This document shows positions 9,318-17,747 of a stretch of 64,000 nt of DNA, in pieces; the first letter of the stretch is position 1, and each line of letters opens with the position of its first letter. The stretch covers positions 1-64,000 of the forward strand of contig VGVB01000004.1 of NCBI GenBank assembly GCA_016882265.1, written 5' to 3'. The notes beneath the pieces were generated by a model. That model did not search any database, was not told the origin of the DNA, and saw nothing but the letters and a program-made list of their open reading frames with translations. This stretch comes from Gammaproteobacteria bacterium. Lineage in GTDB: Bacteria; Pseudomonadota; Gammaproteobacteria; Steroidobacterales; Steroidobacteraceae. A program made the translations under genes and the position numbers.

Positions 9318-10832
9318 ATGACCGCTGACGTACACGTCCCGCCCGGGACCTTCCTCGGGCACCCGCGCGGGCTGTTCCTGCTGTTCGCCACCGAAATGTG
9401 GGAACGGTTCAGCTTCTACGGCCTGCGCGCGCTGCTGGTGCTGTATGCGGTGGCCGCGACCGAGGCCGCCAATCCCGGCCTCGGCTGGGGCAGCGCCCAG
9501 GCACTCAAGCTCTATGCCTGGTACACCGGCCTGATCTACCTGACGCCGCTGCTCGGCGGCTGGCTGGCCGACAATTTTCTCGGCCAGCGCAAGGCGGTGA
9601 TCATCGGCGGGATCATGATGGCGCTCGGCCAGTTCTCGCTGGCGTCGCCGCCGGATCTGCTCGGCAGCAGCGCGCCGTGGTCGCTGGCCGCGCTCGGCAT
9701 CGACTTCCCGGCGACGCCGACCAGCTTCTACCTCGGCCTCGCGCTGATGATCCTCGGCAACGGCTTCTTCAAGCCGAACATTTCGACCATGGTCGGCGAG
9801 CTGTACCTGCCGGGCGATGCGCGCCGCGACGGCGCGTTCACGATCTTCTACATGGGCATCAACGTCGGCGCCTTCCTCGCGCCGCTGGTGTGCTCGACGC
9901 TCGGCGAAGATCCGGTCTACGGCTGGCGTACCGGTTTCCTCGCCGCCGGCATTGGCATGACGCTGTCGGTGATCATCCAGCTCGCCTTCGCCCGTCATTA
10001 CATCGGCGATCTGGGTGTCGTCCCCGCCGCCAGGCGCTCGCTCGCGCTGGCCGGGGGGCAGCAGCAGCCGCTGACGCCGGTCGAGCGCGACCGGCTGCGG
10101 GTGATCTTCGTGATCTTCATCTTCGTCATGATGTTCTGGGCCGCGTTTGAACAGGCCGGCGGCCTGCTCAACCTGTTCGCCGACCGCCACACCGAGCGCG
10201 TGGTCGGCACGTTCACGGTGCCGACCGGCTGGTTCCAGTCGCTGAACCCGTTGTTCATCGTGCTGCTCGCGCCGCTGTTCTCGCTGCTGTGGAGCCGGCT
10301 CGGCGCCCGCGGCCGCAACCCGCCGACGCCGGTCAAGATGTACAGCGGCCTGCTGCTGGTCGCGGTCGGTTTCATGTTCCTGGTAATCGCGGTGTTCGAG
10401 ATGCAGCGCAGCGCCGACCTCAAGGCCGGCATGGTCTGGCTGGTGCTTGGCTACCTGTTCCACACGATGGGCGAGCTGTGCATCAGTCCGGTCGGCCTGT
10501 CGATGATCACCAAGCTCGCGCCGCTGCGGCTCGGCTCATTGATGATGGGCGTCTGGTTCCTGATCAACTTCTTCGCCAACACGCTGGCCGGTTACGTCGG
10601 CGCATTCTCGGAAGACATGGGCAGCTACGGCTGGATGCAGGCGCTGGCGTTGTCCGTCGGCGTGCGGGCCGAGCATGCCGGGCTGCTCGGCATCTTCGGC
10701 GGTGTCGCGCTGGTGCTGGTCCTGTTCACGTTGCTGCTGTGGGCGCTCTCAGGGCGCATCGTCGGCTGGATGCACGGGGCGGAGGGGCCGCAACGGCTGC
10801 CCGAATCGCAGCGCACGGCCCAGGCCGGCTGA
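9318..10832 (+). CDS. POT-family proton-dependent oligopeptide transporter
   Basis: This is a 504-residue member of the POT/PTR family, which imports di- and tripeptides with protons. The ExxER motif of helix 1 (EMWERFSFYGLRALLVLY) is intact. So are the helix 2-3 region GGWLADNFLGQRKAVIIGG, FFKPNISTMVGELY, and FYMGINVGAFLAPL, the signature of the family. Fourteen hydrophobic segments are visible. Downstream on the same strand lie the remnant of an M2 peptidyl-dipeptidase and an OPT peptide transporter, so this looks like a small peptide-utilisation cluster. Confidence 0.93.
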   Translation: MTADVHVPPGTFLGHPRGLFLLFATEMWERFSFYGLRALLVLYAVAATEAANPGLGWGSAQALKLYAWYTGLIYLTPLLGGWLADNFLGQRKAVIIGGIMMALGQFSLASPPDLLGSSAPWSLAALGIDFPATPTSFYLGLALMILGNGFFKPNISTMVGELYLPGDARRDGAFTIFYMGINVGAFLAPLVCSTLGEDPVYGWRTGFLAAGIGMTLSVIIQLAFARHYIGDLGVVPAARRSLALAGGQQQPLTPVERDRLRVIFVIFIFVMMFWAAFEQAGGLLNLFADRHTERVVGTFTVPTGWFQSLNPLFIVLLAPLFSLLWSRLGARGRNPPTPVKMYSGLLLVAVGFMFLVIAVFEMQRSADLKAGMVWLVLGYLFHTMGELCISPVGLSMITKLAPLRLGSLMMGVWFLINFFANTLAGYVGAFSEDMGSYGWMQALALSVGVRAEHAGLLGIFGGVALVLVLFTLLLWALSGRIVGWMHGAEGPQRLPESQRTAQAG

Positions 10833-10834
10833 GC

Positions 10835-11069
10835 GTGCACGCCCGCCGCCTGCTGTGGGCCGCTGCCGCACTGGCCCTGCTGGCGGGCTGCGCCAGCCGC
10901 GCGCCGGTTCATGGACCTGCTGGCGCAGGGCGCCAGCCGGCCCTGGCAGGACGCGCTCGAAGAACTGACCGGTTCGCGGCAGATGGATACCGCGGCCCTC
11001 ATGGCGTACTTCCAGCCGCTGCTGGGCTGGCTCGAGGATAGGAATCGCGGCCACCAGTGCGGCTGGTGA
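10835..11069 (+). pseudogene. Remnant of an ACE-like M2 peptidyl-dipeptidase (signal peptide joined out of frame to the C-terminal end)
   Basis: A GTG at 10835 starts a lipoprotein-like signal sequence (MHARRLLWAAAALALLAGC). About 23 codons later the homology continues in another frame. From about 10905 to the TGA at 11067-11069 the sequence encodes RFMDLLAQGASRPWQDALEELTG, then MAYFQPLLGWLEDRNRG and a final GW. That is the C-terminus of angiotensin-converting-enzyme (M2) metallopeptidases, comparable to human ACE GRPWQEVLKDM...LLKYFQPVTQWLQEQN. The whole catalytic region, roughly 550 residues, is missing. I infer an internal deletion that joined the first and last parts of one gene. Its place between POT and OPT peptide transporters fits the proposed former role. 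Confidence 0.8.
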
Positions 11070-11085
11070 GCCCGGGGAGCGGACC

Positions 11086-13020
11086 ATGAACCATGATCAC
11101 GGCGCGCCGCAACTGACTGCGCGCGCAATCCTGCTGTCACTGGCCCTGACCGTGGCGCTGGCGGCCGCCAACGCCTATCTCGGCCTGTTCGCCGGCATGA
11201 CCGTAGCGACCGCGATCCCGGCGGCGGTGATTTCGATGGGCGTGCTGCGCCTGCTCGGGCGCGCCAGTATCCTCGAGAACAACATCGTCGCGACCGGCGC
11301 CTCGGCCGGGTCCGCGATCGCCGCCGGAACGATCTTCACGATCCCGGCGCTGGTGATCATGGGGCGCTGGACCAGCTTCGACTACTGGTGGGTGCTCGCG
11401 ATCGCCGGCCTCGGCGGCCTGCTCGGCGTGCTGTTCTCGGTACCGCTGCGCCGCACGCTGATCGTCGAGCAGAACCTGAAGTTCCCGGAGGGTGTCGCGA
11501 CCGCGGAGGTGCTGAAGATCGGCGAGAACCCCGGTCCCGGGCTGCGTGCGCTCGGCCTGGCGGCGCTCGCCGCAGCCGCCTTCAAGACCGCGCTGGCCGG
11601 ACTGCGCCTGTCACCCGAGGCGTTCACCGCGGCCGGCTATCTCGGCCAGCGCACGATCGCCGTGTTCGCGATCAACCTGTCGCCGGCACTGCTCGGCGTC
11701 GGTTACATCGTCGGGCTCAACATCGGTTCGCTGATGGTCGCCGGCGGCGGGCTGTCCTGGTGGGTGTTCATTCCGTACTACTACAGCTTCCTGCTCGACC
11801 AGGACCCGGCGCTGGCGGCGCGGGTCGCCGGCGCCGCGGCCGGCGACGCCGCCTACATGATCTGGAGCGCGAAGATCCGCTACATCGGCGTCGGTGCGAT
11901 GCTGATCGGCGGATTGTGGTCGCTGTGGACGTTGCGCCGTTCGCTGCTGTCCGGTATCCGCAGCGGCCTCGCGCTCCACGACGGCCAGCGCGGCGACCGG
12001 CCACACACCGAGCGCGATCTGCCGATGGCGGCCATCCTGACCGGCATCCTCCTGTTCGTGCTGCCGCTGTTCGCGCTGTACCAGGCGGTCGTCGGCCAGT
12101 TCGGCGTGGCGCTCGCGATGGCGGTGATCATGGTGATCGCCGGTTTCGTGTTCTCGTCGGTCAGCGGCTACATGGCCGGCCTGGTCGGCTCGTCGAACAA
12201 CCCGGTGTCGGGCATCACGATCTCGACGATCCTGTTCGCGGCGCTGGTGCTGCTGGGCCTGCTCGGCCCCGGCTCGACGGTCGGGCCGGTGGCGGCGGTG
12301 CTGATCGGCGCGGTGATCTGCAACGCCGCGGCGATCGCCGGTGACAACCTGCAGGACCTGAAGGCCGGCCAGCTCGTCGGCGCAACGCCGTGGCGCCAGC
12401 AGGTCATGCTCGGCATCGGCGCGCTGGCCAGCGCCGCGGTGATGGCACCGGTGCTGAACCTGCTGCTCGAGGCCTACGGCATCGGCACGCCGGCCCGCGC
12501 CGGCGTCACCGCGCTGCCGGCTCCGCAGGCGACGCTGATGGCTTCGGTCGCCAGCGGCATTTTCGGTGCCGGCCTGCCGTGGAACATGGTCGCGACCGGC
12601 GCCGTGGTCGGCGCTCTGGTGATCACGCTGGACGAGTGGCTGAAGCGCCGCGGCCAGGGCTGGCGCACGCCCGTACTCGCGGTCGCCGTCGGCATGTATC
12701 TGCCGCTGGAATTGTCGACGCCGATCTTTGCCGGCGGCCTGCTGGCCGAGCTGGCCACCCGCTGGCACCGGCGCCGCAACCCGGGTGCGGATCCCGAGCT
12801 GCAGAAGCAGAACGGCCTGCTGTTCGCCGCCGGCCTGATCGCCGGCGAGGCGCTGATCGGCGTCGCGCTCGCGGTGCCGATCGTGCTCTCCGGTGACGCC
12901 GAGGTGCTCGCCGTTGCCGGGCACCTGCGGCCCGGCCAGTGGCTCGGCATCGTCGCGCTCGCTGCGGTCGGCTGGTGGCTGTTCCGGACCGCGACCGCCG
13001 GTGCGCGCCGCAACGCCTGA
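11086..13020 (+). CDS. OPT-family oligopeptide transporter
   Basis: This is a 644-residue multi-helix protein of the OPT superfamily, which imports small peptides or metal-peptide complexes. Family regions seen are GLFAGMTVATAIPAAVISMG, ILENNIVATGASAGSAIAAGTIFTIPAL, LKFPEGVATAEVLKIGE, VSGYMAGLVGSSNNPVSGITI and ICNAAAIAGDNLQDLKAGQLVGATPWRQQ. ATG 11086 has GGGGAGCGG just upstream. The gene starts 16 nt after the M2 remnant, so both may once have been in one transcript with the POT gene. Confidence 0.92.
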   Translation: MNHDHGAPQLTARAILLSLALTVALAAANAYLGLFAGMTVATAIPAAVISMGVLRLLGRASILENNIVATGASAGSAIAAGTIFTIPALVIMGRWTSFDYWWVLAIAGLGGLLGVLFSVPLRRTLIVEQNLKFPEGVATAEVLKIGENPGPGLRALGLAALAAAAFKTALAGLRLSPEAFTAAGYLGQRTIAVFAINLSPALLGVGYIVGLNIGSLMVAGGGLSWWVFIPYYYSFLLDQDPALAARVAGAAAGDAAYMIWSAKIRYIGVGAMLIGGLWSLWTLRRSLLSGIRSGLALHDGQRGDRPHTERDLPMAAILTGILLFVLPLFALYQAVVGQFGVALAMAVIMVIAGFVFSSVSGYMAGLVGSSNNPVSGITISTILFAALVLLGLLGPGSTVGPVAAVLIGAVICNAAAIAGDNLQDLKAGQLVGATPWRQQVMLGIGALASAAVMAPVLNLLLEAYGIGTPARAGVTALPAPQATLMASVASGIFGAGLPWNMVATGAVVGALVITLDEWLKRRGQGWRTPVLAVAVGMYLPLELSTPIFAGGLLAELATRWHRRRNPGADPELQKQNGLLFAAGLIAGEALIGVALAVPIVLSGDAEVLAVAGHLRPGQWLGIVALAAVGWWLFRTATAGARRNA

Positions 13021-13065
13021 GCGCACGGCTGTTCGCCAGCGGCCCGCTCCGGTGCGGAGGCGCCG

Positions 13066-13971
13066 ATGAGCGTCTGGGTCCTGTACGCGGGCGTGGTGCT
13101 GATCTGGGGTACGACCTGGTACGCGATCGAGCTGCAGCTCGGCGTCGTGGCGCCGGTGATCTCGCTGCTGTACCGCGTGGCGCTGGCCACCGTCTGCCTG
13201 TTCCTGTATGCGCTGGTGACGCGCAGCCCGCTGCGGTTGTCCTGGCGCAATCATCTCTGGGTCGCGCTGCAGGGCGTGTTGCTGTTCTCCGTCAACTACT
13301 GGCTGATCTATCTCGGCAGCCAGTACCTGACCAGCGGGCTCGTGGCCGTGCTGTTCACGATGCTGGTGCACCTGAACCTGGTCAACGCGCGGATCTTCTT
13401 CGGCCAGCCGGTGGAACCGCGCATCGTCGTCGCGGCAACAGCCGGCGTTCTCGGCGTCGCGCTGCTGTTCCTGCCGGAGATCCTGGCGGCCGCCGGTGAC
13501 GCCACCGTACTGCGCGGCGCCGCGCTGGTGCTCGGCGCAACCTTTCTCGCCTCACTCGGCAACATGGCCGCGCTGCGTAACACCAGCCACGGTCTGCCGG
13601 TCGTGACGGTCAACGCCTGGGGCATGGGCTATGGCACAATCAGTGTGGCCGTTGTCGCCGGAGTGACCGGCGCCCGCTTCGATTTCGATTCGACCTGGTC
13701 CTACGTCGGCTCGCTGCTGTACCTCGCGATTGCCGGGTCAGCGCTGGCTTTCGGGCTGTACCTGGCACTGATCCGGCGCATCGGCGCGGCGCGGGCCGCC
13801 TATACCAGCGTGCTGATTCCGGCCGTAGCGCTCACGGTCTCGACGGTCCTCGAAGGATATCGCTGGACCGTGCCGGCGGTGGCCGGCCTGCTCGTGCTGC
13901 TGGCCGGCAACGCGCTGGCGCTGCCCCGGCCGGCCCGTGGCCGCGGCGGCTCCGCTACGATGCGCGGATGA
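13066..13971 (+). CDS. EamA/DMT-family permease (first of a pair)
   Basis: This 301-residue protein has ten predicted helices arranged as two EamA repeats, typical of drug/metabolite transporters that export amino acids or other metabolites. The first repeat opens with YAGVVLIWGTTWYAIELQLG and the second contains LYLAIAGSALAFGLYLALIRRIGAARAAYTSVLIPAVALTVS, the usual EamA ending of repeat 2. GGAGG lies upstream of the ATG. The stop overlaps the start of a second EamA gene (ATGA), so the pair may act as a heterodimer or simply be a tandem duplication. Confidence 0.88.
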   Translation: MSVWVLYAGVVLIWGTTWYAIELQLGVVAPVISLLYRVALATVCLFLYALVTRSPLRLSWRNHLWVALQGVLLFSVNYWLIYLGSQYLTSGLVAVLFTMLVHLNLVNARIFFGQPVEPRIVVAATAGVLGVALLFLPEILAAAGDATVLRGAALVLGATFLASLGNMAALRNTSHGLPVVTVNAWGMGYGTISVAVVAGVTGARFDFDSTWSYVGSLLYLAIAGSALAFGLYLALIRRIGAARAAYTSVLIPAVALTVSTVLEGYRWTVPAVAGLLVLLAGNALALPRPARGRGGSATMRG

Positions 13972-14876
13972 GGGATTCCGGCAAGCTGCGACTGCAGATT
14001 CGCCTTGCGCTCGCGATCGTCTACCTGGTCTGGGGTTCAGCCTACGTCGCGACCAAAGTGATGGTTACCGACGAGCCGCCACTCAGCGCTGCCGGGCTGC
14101 GCTTTACCCTCGCCGGGCTGCTGCTCGGTGCATTTGCCTGGTGGCGAAGCGGACCGCCGCGGCTCAGCCGCGTGGAACTGCGCCACGTCGGCATCGTCGC
14201 GCTGTTCGCGATCGTCGTCAGCAATGGCTGCAACGTGCTGGCGATGCAGCACGTACAGTCGAACGTGGCGGCGATGCTGAACGCGACACCGGCCCTGTGG
14301 ATCGCGTGGTTCGGGACGTTCGGGCGCCATGGCACGGGTTTGTCCGGGCCCGCGCGCCTCGGGCTGCTGGTCGGGCTCGCGGGCGTCGTGCTGGTGCTCG
14401 CCCCCGCCGGCGCAGTGCCGACCGGGCCGCTGCGCTGGCAACTCGTGATCCTGCTCGGCTGCATCGGCTGGTCACTCGGCACGATCTACTACCGGCATGC
14501 CGCGGCCGCGAGCGAGCCGCTGATGTTCACGGCACTGCAGATGTTCGCCGGTGGTCTGGCGCTGCTGCTGCTCGCCGCCGTGCACGGCGAGCCGTTGGCA
14601 CTCACCTGGACGCCGCGCGGCATCGCGGCGTTCCTGTGGCTGATGCTGCTGAGCTCCTGCGTCGCGTATTCCGCTTACGCATTCCTCGCCCTGCATACGA
14701 CGCCGGTCATCGTCGGTTCGTTCGGTTTCGTGAACCCGGCCGTCGCTGCGCTGGTCGGCTGGCTGCTGCTCGGCGAGACCCTGGCCTGGACACAGATCGC
14801 CGGGATGCTGGTGATCCTCGCCGGCATGGCGCTCGTGACCGGCTACTGGCGACCCTTGCCGCGTGCGCACGGATAG
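13968..14876 (+). CDS. EamA/DMT-family permease (second of a pair)
   Basis: This 302-residue EamA protein has ten hydrophobic segments. Family motifs are LAIVYLVWGSAYVATKVMV in helix 1, MLNATPALWIAWFG, and a second repeat with YSAYAFLALHTTPVIVGSFGFVNPAVAALVGWLLLGETL. It differs enough from the preceding gene that any duplication is old. It ends 10 nt before a short palindromic repeat (14887-14906) that separates it from the convergent membrane-protein gene at 14908-15264. Its substrate is unknown. Confidence 0.88.
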   Translation: MRDSGKLRLQIRLALAIVYLVWGSAYVATKVMVTDEPPLSAAGLRFTLAGLLLGAFAWWRSGPPRLSRVELRHVGIVALFAIVVSNGCNVLAMQHVQSNVAAMLNATPALWIAWFGTFGRHGTGLSGPARLGLLVGLAGVVLVLAPAGAVPTGPLRWQLVILLGCIGWSLGTIYYRHAAAASEPLMFTALQMFAGGLALLLLAAVHGEPLALTWTPRGIAAFLWLMLLSSCVAYSAYAFLALHTTPVIVGSFGFVNPAVAALVGWLLLGETLAWTQIAGMLVILAGMALVTGYWRPLPRAHG

Positions 14877-14886
14877 CCGCGGACCG

Positions 14887-14906
14887 AAAAGGGAAGCGTC
14901 CCCTTT
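14887..14906. repeat. 20-bp palindromic repeat, copy 1; terminator-like
   Basis: The element has a 6-bp stem (AAAGGG / CCCTTT) around a short AAGCGTCC-type loop and sits between two convergent genes. The same 20 bases recur exactly at 25994-26013, at the 3' end of ntrC. Position and structure fit a bidirectional terminator or a small mobile palindromic repeat. Confidence 0.6.
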
Positions 14907-14907
14907 C

Positions 14908-15264
14908 TCAGCGCGGAGCGGTGCCGGGCTTGAACAGCGCGTTGCCGATCCAGCTCACGACGCTCACCAGCAGCGCGGACCAGAACGCGGACCAGAAACC
15001 GCTGATCGTCATGCCCGGCAGCAGCAAGGCGACCAGTCCCAGCATGCCGGCATTGACCACCAGCAGGAACAGGCCGAGCGTGACCAGCGTCAGCGGCAGC
15101 GTCAGCAGGATCGCCAGCGGCCGCACGATCGCGTTGACGATGCCGAGCAGGAGCGCCGCGAGCAGCAGCGTCGCCGGACCGTCGACGCCCAGTCCGTCGA
15201 CCCATTCGGTCGCCAGCCACAGGCCGAGCGCGGCGATCAGTGCACGCAGAACGAACCGGGTCAT
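14908..15264 (-). CDS. Phage-holin-superfamily-IV-like small membrane protein
   Basis: This is a 118-residue, very hydrophobic protein with four predicted helices, matching the 'mycobacterial 4 TMS phage holin, superfamily IV' family by pattern: LLLGIVNAIVRPLAILLTLPLTLVTLGLFLLVVNAGML. The family is widespread in bacterial chromosomes, not phage-specific, and has no settled function. It starts 5 nt after the amidohydrolase stop and is probably the last gene of the minus-strand run that begins at envC. Confidence 0.8.
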   Translation of the reverse strand: MTRFVLRALIAALGLWLATEWVDGLGVDGPATLLLAALLLGIVNAIVRPLAILLTLPLTLVTLGLFLLVVNAGMLGLVALLLPGMTISGFWSAFWSALLVSVVSWIGNALFKPGTAPR

Positions 15265-15269
15265 GCCGG

Positions 15270-16619
15270 TCAGCGTACCCGAAGGCCGCGGCGGATCACA
15301 ATGTCCACGGACTGCAGCAGCGCGGGGTGGCGGAGCACATCGCCGCGAACCGCGATCACATCGGCGTACAGACCCGGCGCGAGCATGCCGGATTCGTGAC
15401 CGGCGCCCATGGCGGCGGCGGCGTCACGGGTCGCGGCCTGGATCGCGCGCTGCACCGGCAGGCCACAACTGCGGACCCAGAAGTCGATTTCCTGCCAGGT
15501 GGCGCGCGAGTGCAGGTGGCCCGGCACGCCGGCATCGGAACCGAGCACGAGGCGCAGCTTCGCCTCGTCGAGCTGGCGCAATCGCGTGCACTGCCCGCGC
15601 GCCTGTGTCGCCGGCATTTCCCACCAGTCGCTGCGCCCCGGATCCGCGAGCGAGGCGAGGATATCGGCGCGCACCAGCGGCGGCAGCACGGCGGTGGCGG
15701 CGGCGTCATCCAGCGGCTCCGGGTTGTCGCGCAAAGACTCAAAATTCAGCAGGGCGGAAATACCCGGGCTCCAGCTCAGCGGGCGAGCCTGTGGATCGAA
15801 CCGGCGCTCGTTCAGCATCTGCACGACTTCGCCGGGCAGCGATGGCAACCCGGCCATCCCGATGCCGACGAAACCGTCGATCTCCAGCGCCAGTCCGCGC
15901 AGGACGTCGGCCGGCCGCTCGGCCCAGGCGTGCACCGGCAGGCCGCGCGCGCGGGCCTCGGCGATGGCGGCATCGAGTTCCGCCGCGCTCCACAGGTCAA
16001 GATCGGCGAGCAGCAGGTAATCGACACCCGCATCCGCCAGCAGACCGACTTTCAAACGAACGTCCGGCACCCCAGCCACGATCCACTGCCAGTCTTCCGC
16101 GCCGGGGCCAACCTGCTTGCGCAGTTCCGGGCCAGCGACGTACAGCGCCGGCCCGCGGATGAATCCGCTGCGGGTGCGATGCCGGACATTCAGCGCGGCC
16201 TCCAGCGGCGCACCGACATCACGCGCGCTGGTCACGCCCGCCTCGAGAAGCTGGCGGGCGGCGAGCGGCATGACCACCCGCTCCGCGAGTGGCCCATAGG
16301 TCGTGTTCCAGCGGGTGCGGTCGCCGTGGCCGAGACGCATCAGGTGCACCTGCAGGTCCCACAGCCCCGGCAGCACCGTCATGCCCTCGGTGGAAATCCG
16401 CTCGGCCGCTGCCGGCACGTGCACCTGCCCGGCCGGGCCGACGGCGGTGATGCGCTCGCCCTCGATGACGATGACACCGTTGCGCAGCGGCGTGCCGCCG
16501 CTGCCGTCGATGACCGTACCGCCCTCCAGCACCAGCGTCGCGGCACTGGCCGGACCCGCGGCCAGCCACGCAGCCAGCAGCCAGCCGGGCCCACGCCGTC
16601 TGCCGCGGCACCCGCTCAC
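15270..16619 (-). CDS. Exported amidohydrolase-superfamily protein with an altered metal-site motif
   Basis: This 449-residue protein has a signal peptide (LLAAWLAAGPASA, about residues 13-26). It then shows the amidohydrolase start TLVLEGGTVIDGSGGTPLRNGVIVIEGERI and the strand TVLPGLWDLQVHLMRLG. In most relatives that strand ends in HxH, with two zinc ligands; here the first His is Gln (QVH). Later motifs AGVTSARDVG, LVLGSDAGVPGHL and AIQAATRDAAAAMG look normal. Activity against prolidase- or imidazolonepropionase-type substrates is therefore uncertain. GTG 16619 follows the stop of the diguanylate cyclase gene with no gap. Confidence 0.82.
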   Translation of the reverse strand: MSGCRGRRRGPGWLLAAWLAAGPASAATLVLEGGTVIDGSGGTPLRNGVIVIEGERITAVGPAGQVHVPAAAERISTEGMTVLPGLWDLQVHLMRLGHGDRTRWNTTYGPLAERVVMPLAARQLLEAGVTSARDVGAPLEAALNVRHRTRSGFIRGPALYVAGPELRKQVGPGAEDWQWIVAGVPDVRLKVGLLADAGVDYLLLADLDLWSAAELDAAIAEARARGLPVHAWAERPADVLRGLALEIDGFVGIGMAGLPSLPGEVVQMLNERRFDPQARPLSWSPGISALLNFESLRDNPEPLDDAAATAVLPPLVRADILASLADPGRSDWWEMPATQARGQCTRLRQLDEAKLRLVLGSDAGVPGHLHSRATWQEIDFWVRSCGLPVQRAIQAATRDAAAAMGAGHESGMLAPGLYADVIAVRGDVLRHPALLQSVDIVIRRGLRVR

Positions 16620-17747
16620 TCAGGCTGTTCCGTCGGCAGCCGCCGTGCCCTTCTGCCGGCGCAGGTTCTTGTCGCTCAGCATTCGCGTCGTGGCCGCCGC
16701 AACGATGTCGTCCGGGTTCGCTCCGTCCTGCGGGTAGCTCGCCGCCCCTACGGCGACGCTGCTCCGCTGCAGCCGCTCTCCGACCGGAAACAGGCTGCGG
16801 AAGACGTTGTTGCGGATCCGCTGGGCCACACCGTCGGCGACTTCCGGGATCGACTCCGGCAGAAAGATCACGAATTCGTCGCCGCCGCTGCGCGCGACGA
16901 TGTCCGTAGCGCGTACGGCGCGCTGGATCGCTGCGGCCACGGTTGTGATCGCGAGGTTGCCGGCGGCCTGGCCATGCTCGTCATTGAGCTTCTTGAGCTG
17001 ATCCATGTCCACAATCAGGATGCCATAACTGCCACGGCCCGCGCGCTGGCGCAGGTGGTGCTCGCGCTTGAGCAGCAGCCCGAAGGTGCGCAGATTGAAG
17101 GTGCCGGTCAGCGCGTCCCGTTCGGCCATCGCTTCGATGCGCCGCCGCGCGGTCACGATCGAGCGACTGAGCGCATGGGTCAGGTAGGCCACCAGCGCGA
17201 ACGGACAGAGTGTGCCGAACAGACCCGCCAGCAGCTCCGCCGCCGGCGGCAGTTGCGGCTCGCCCAGCACCAGTGATGCATAGGCCAGCGCGACACTGAG
17301 GAACACGACGATGGCCCCGCTCCGCCCGAGCGTCATCGCCACCAGCACGATCGGCAGCAGGTACAGGTTGACCAGCGCGCTGCCGGCCGCGCCGGTCTGC
17401 ATCGCGACGATCGTGATGTAGGCCACCATCGCCGCGGCACCGAGCGCGATGCGCGGCCCGCTGCCGCGCACCGGAAAGCGGTGCCAGCGCAGGCCGATCA
17501 CCACGACCGCGAACAACGCGGTCGCGATGCCGAGCAGCAGTGGCTGCGGCGGCGGGGCGCGCCGCGCCAGCAGGTACAGCGCGACGACCAGCAGCACCAG
17601 CCAGTCCACGCGCGCGACCGATTTCGGCGCCAGCCCGTCGCCCCGGTCCCGGCCGTGCCTGCTGCGATCCGGTACTGGCGTGAGCACGCTGCCTCCGGGA
17701 ATGTCAGCGTCGGCGCGTCCGGGGGCCGGACGGCCGCTGCCGTTCAT
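16620..17747 (-). CDS. Membrane-bound diguanylate cyclase (GGDEF)
   Basis: This enzyme makes cyclic di-GMP from two GTP. It has 375 residues. About six hydrophobic helices in the N-terminal half form a membrane sensor (no MASE or CHASE name can be assigned), followed by a GGDEF domain. The active-site loop reads SGGDEFV. An RATD inhibitory-site motif lies exactly five residues before it, so both catalysis and product feedback look intact. The ATG overlaps the stop of the upstream GAF-GGDEF-EAL gene (ATGA), which couples a cyclase to a probable phosphodiesterase. An amidohydrolase gene follows without a gap. Confidence 0.92.
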   Translation of the reverse strand: MNGSGRPAPGRADADIPGGSVLTPVPDRSRHGRDRGDGLAPKSVARVDWLVLLVVALYLLARRAPPPQPLLLGIATALFAVVVIGLRWHRFPVRGSGPRIALGAAAMVAYITIVAMQTGAAGSALVNLYLLPIVLVAMTLGRSGAIVVFLSVALAYASLVLGEPQLPPAAELLAGLFGTLCPFALVAYLTHALSRSIVTARRRIEAMAERDALTGTFNLRTFGLLLKREHHLRQRAGRGSYGILIVDMDQLKKLNDEHGQAAGNLAITTVAAAIQRAVRATDIVARSGGDEFVIFLPESIPEVADGVAQRIRNNVFRSLFPVGERLQRSSVAVGAASYPQDGANPDDIVAAATTRMLSDKNLRRQKGTAAADGTA

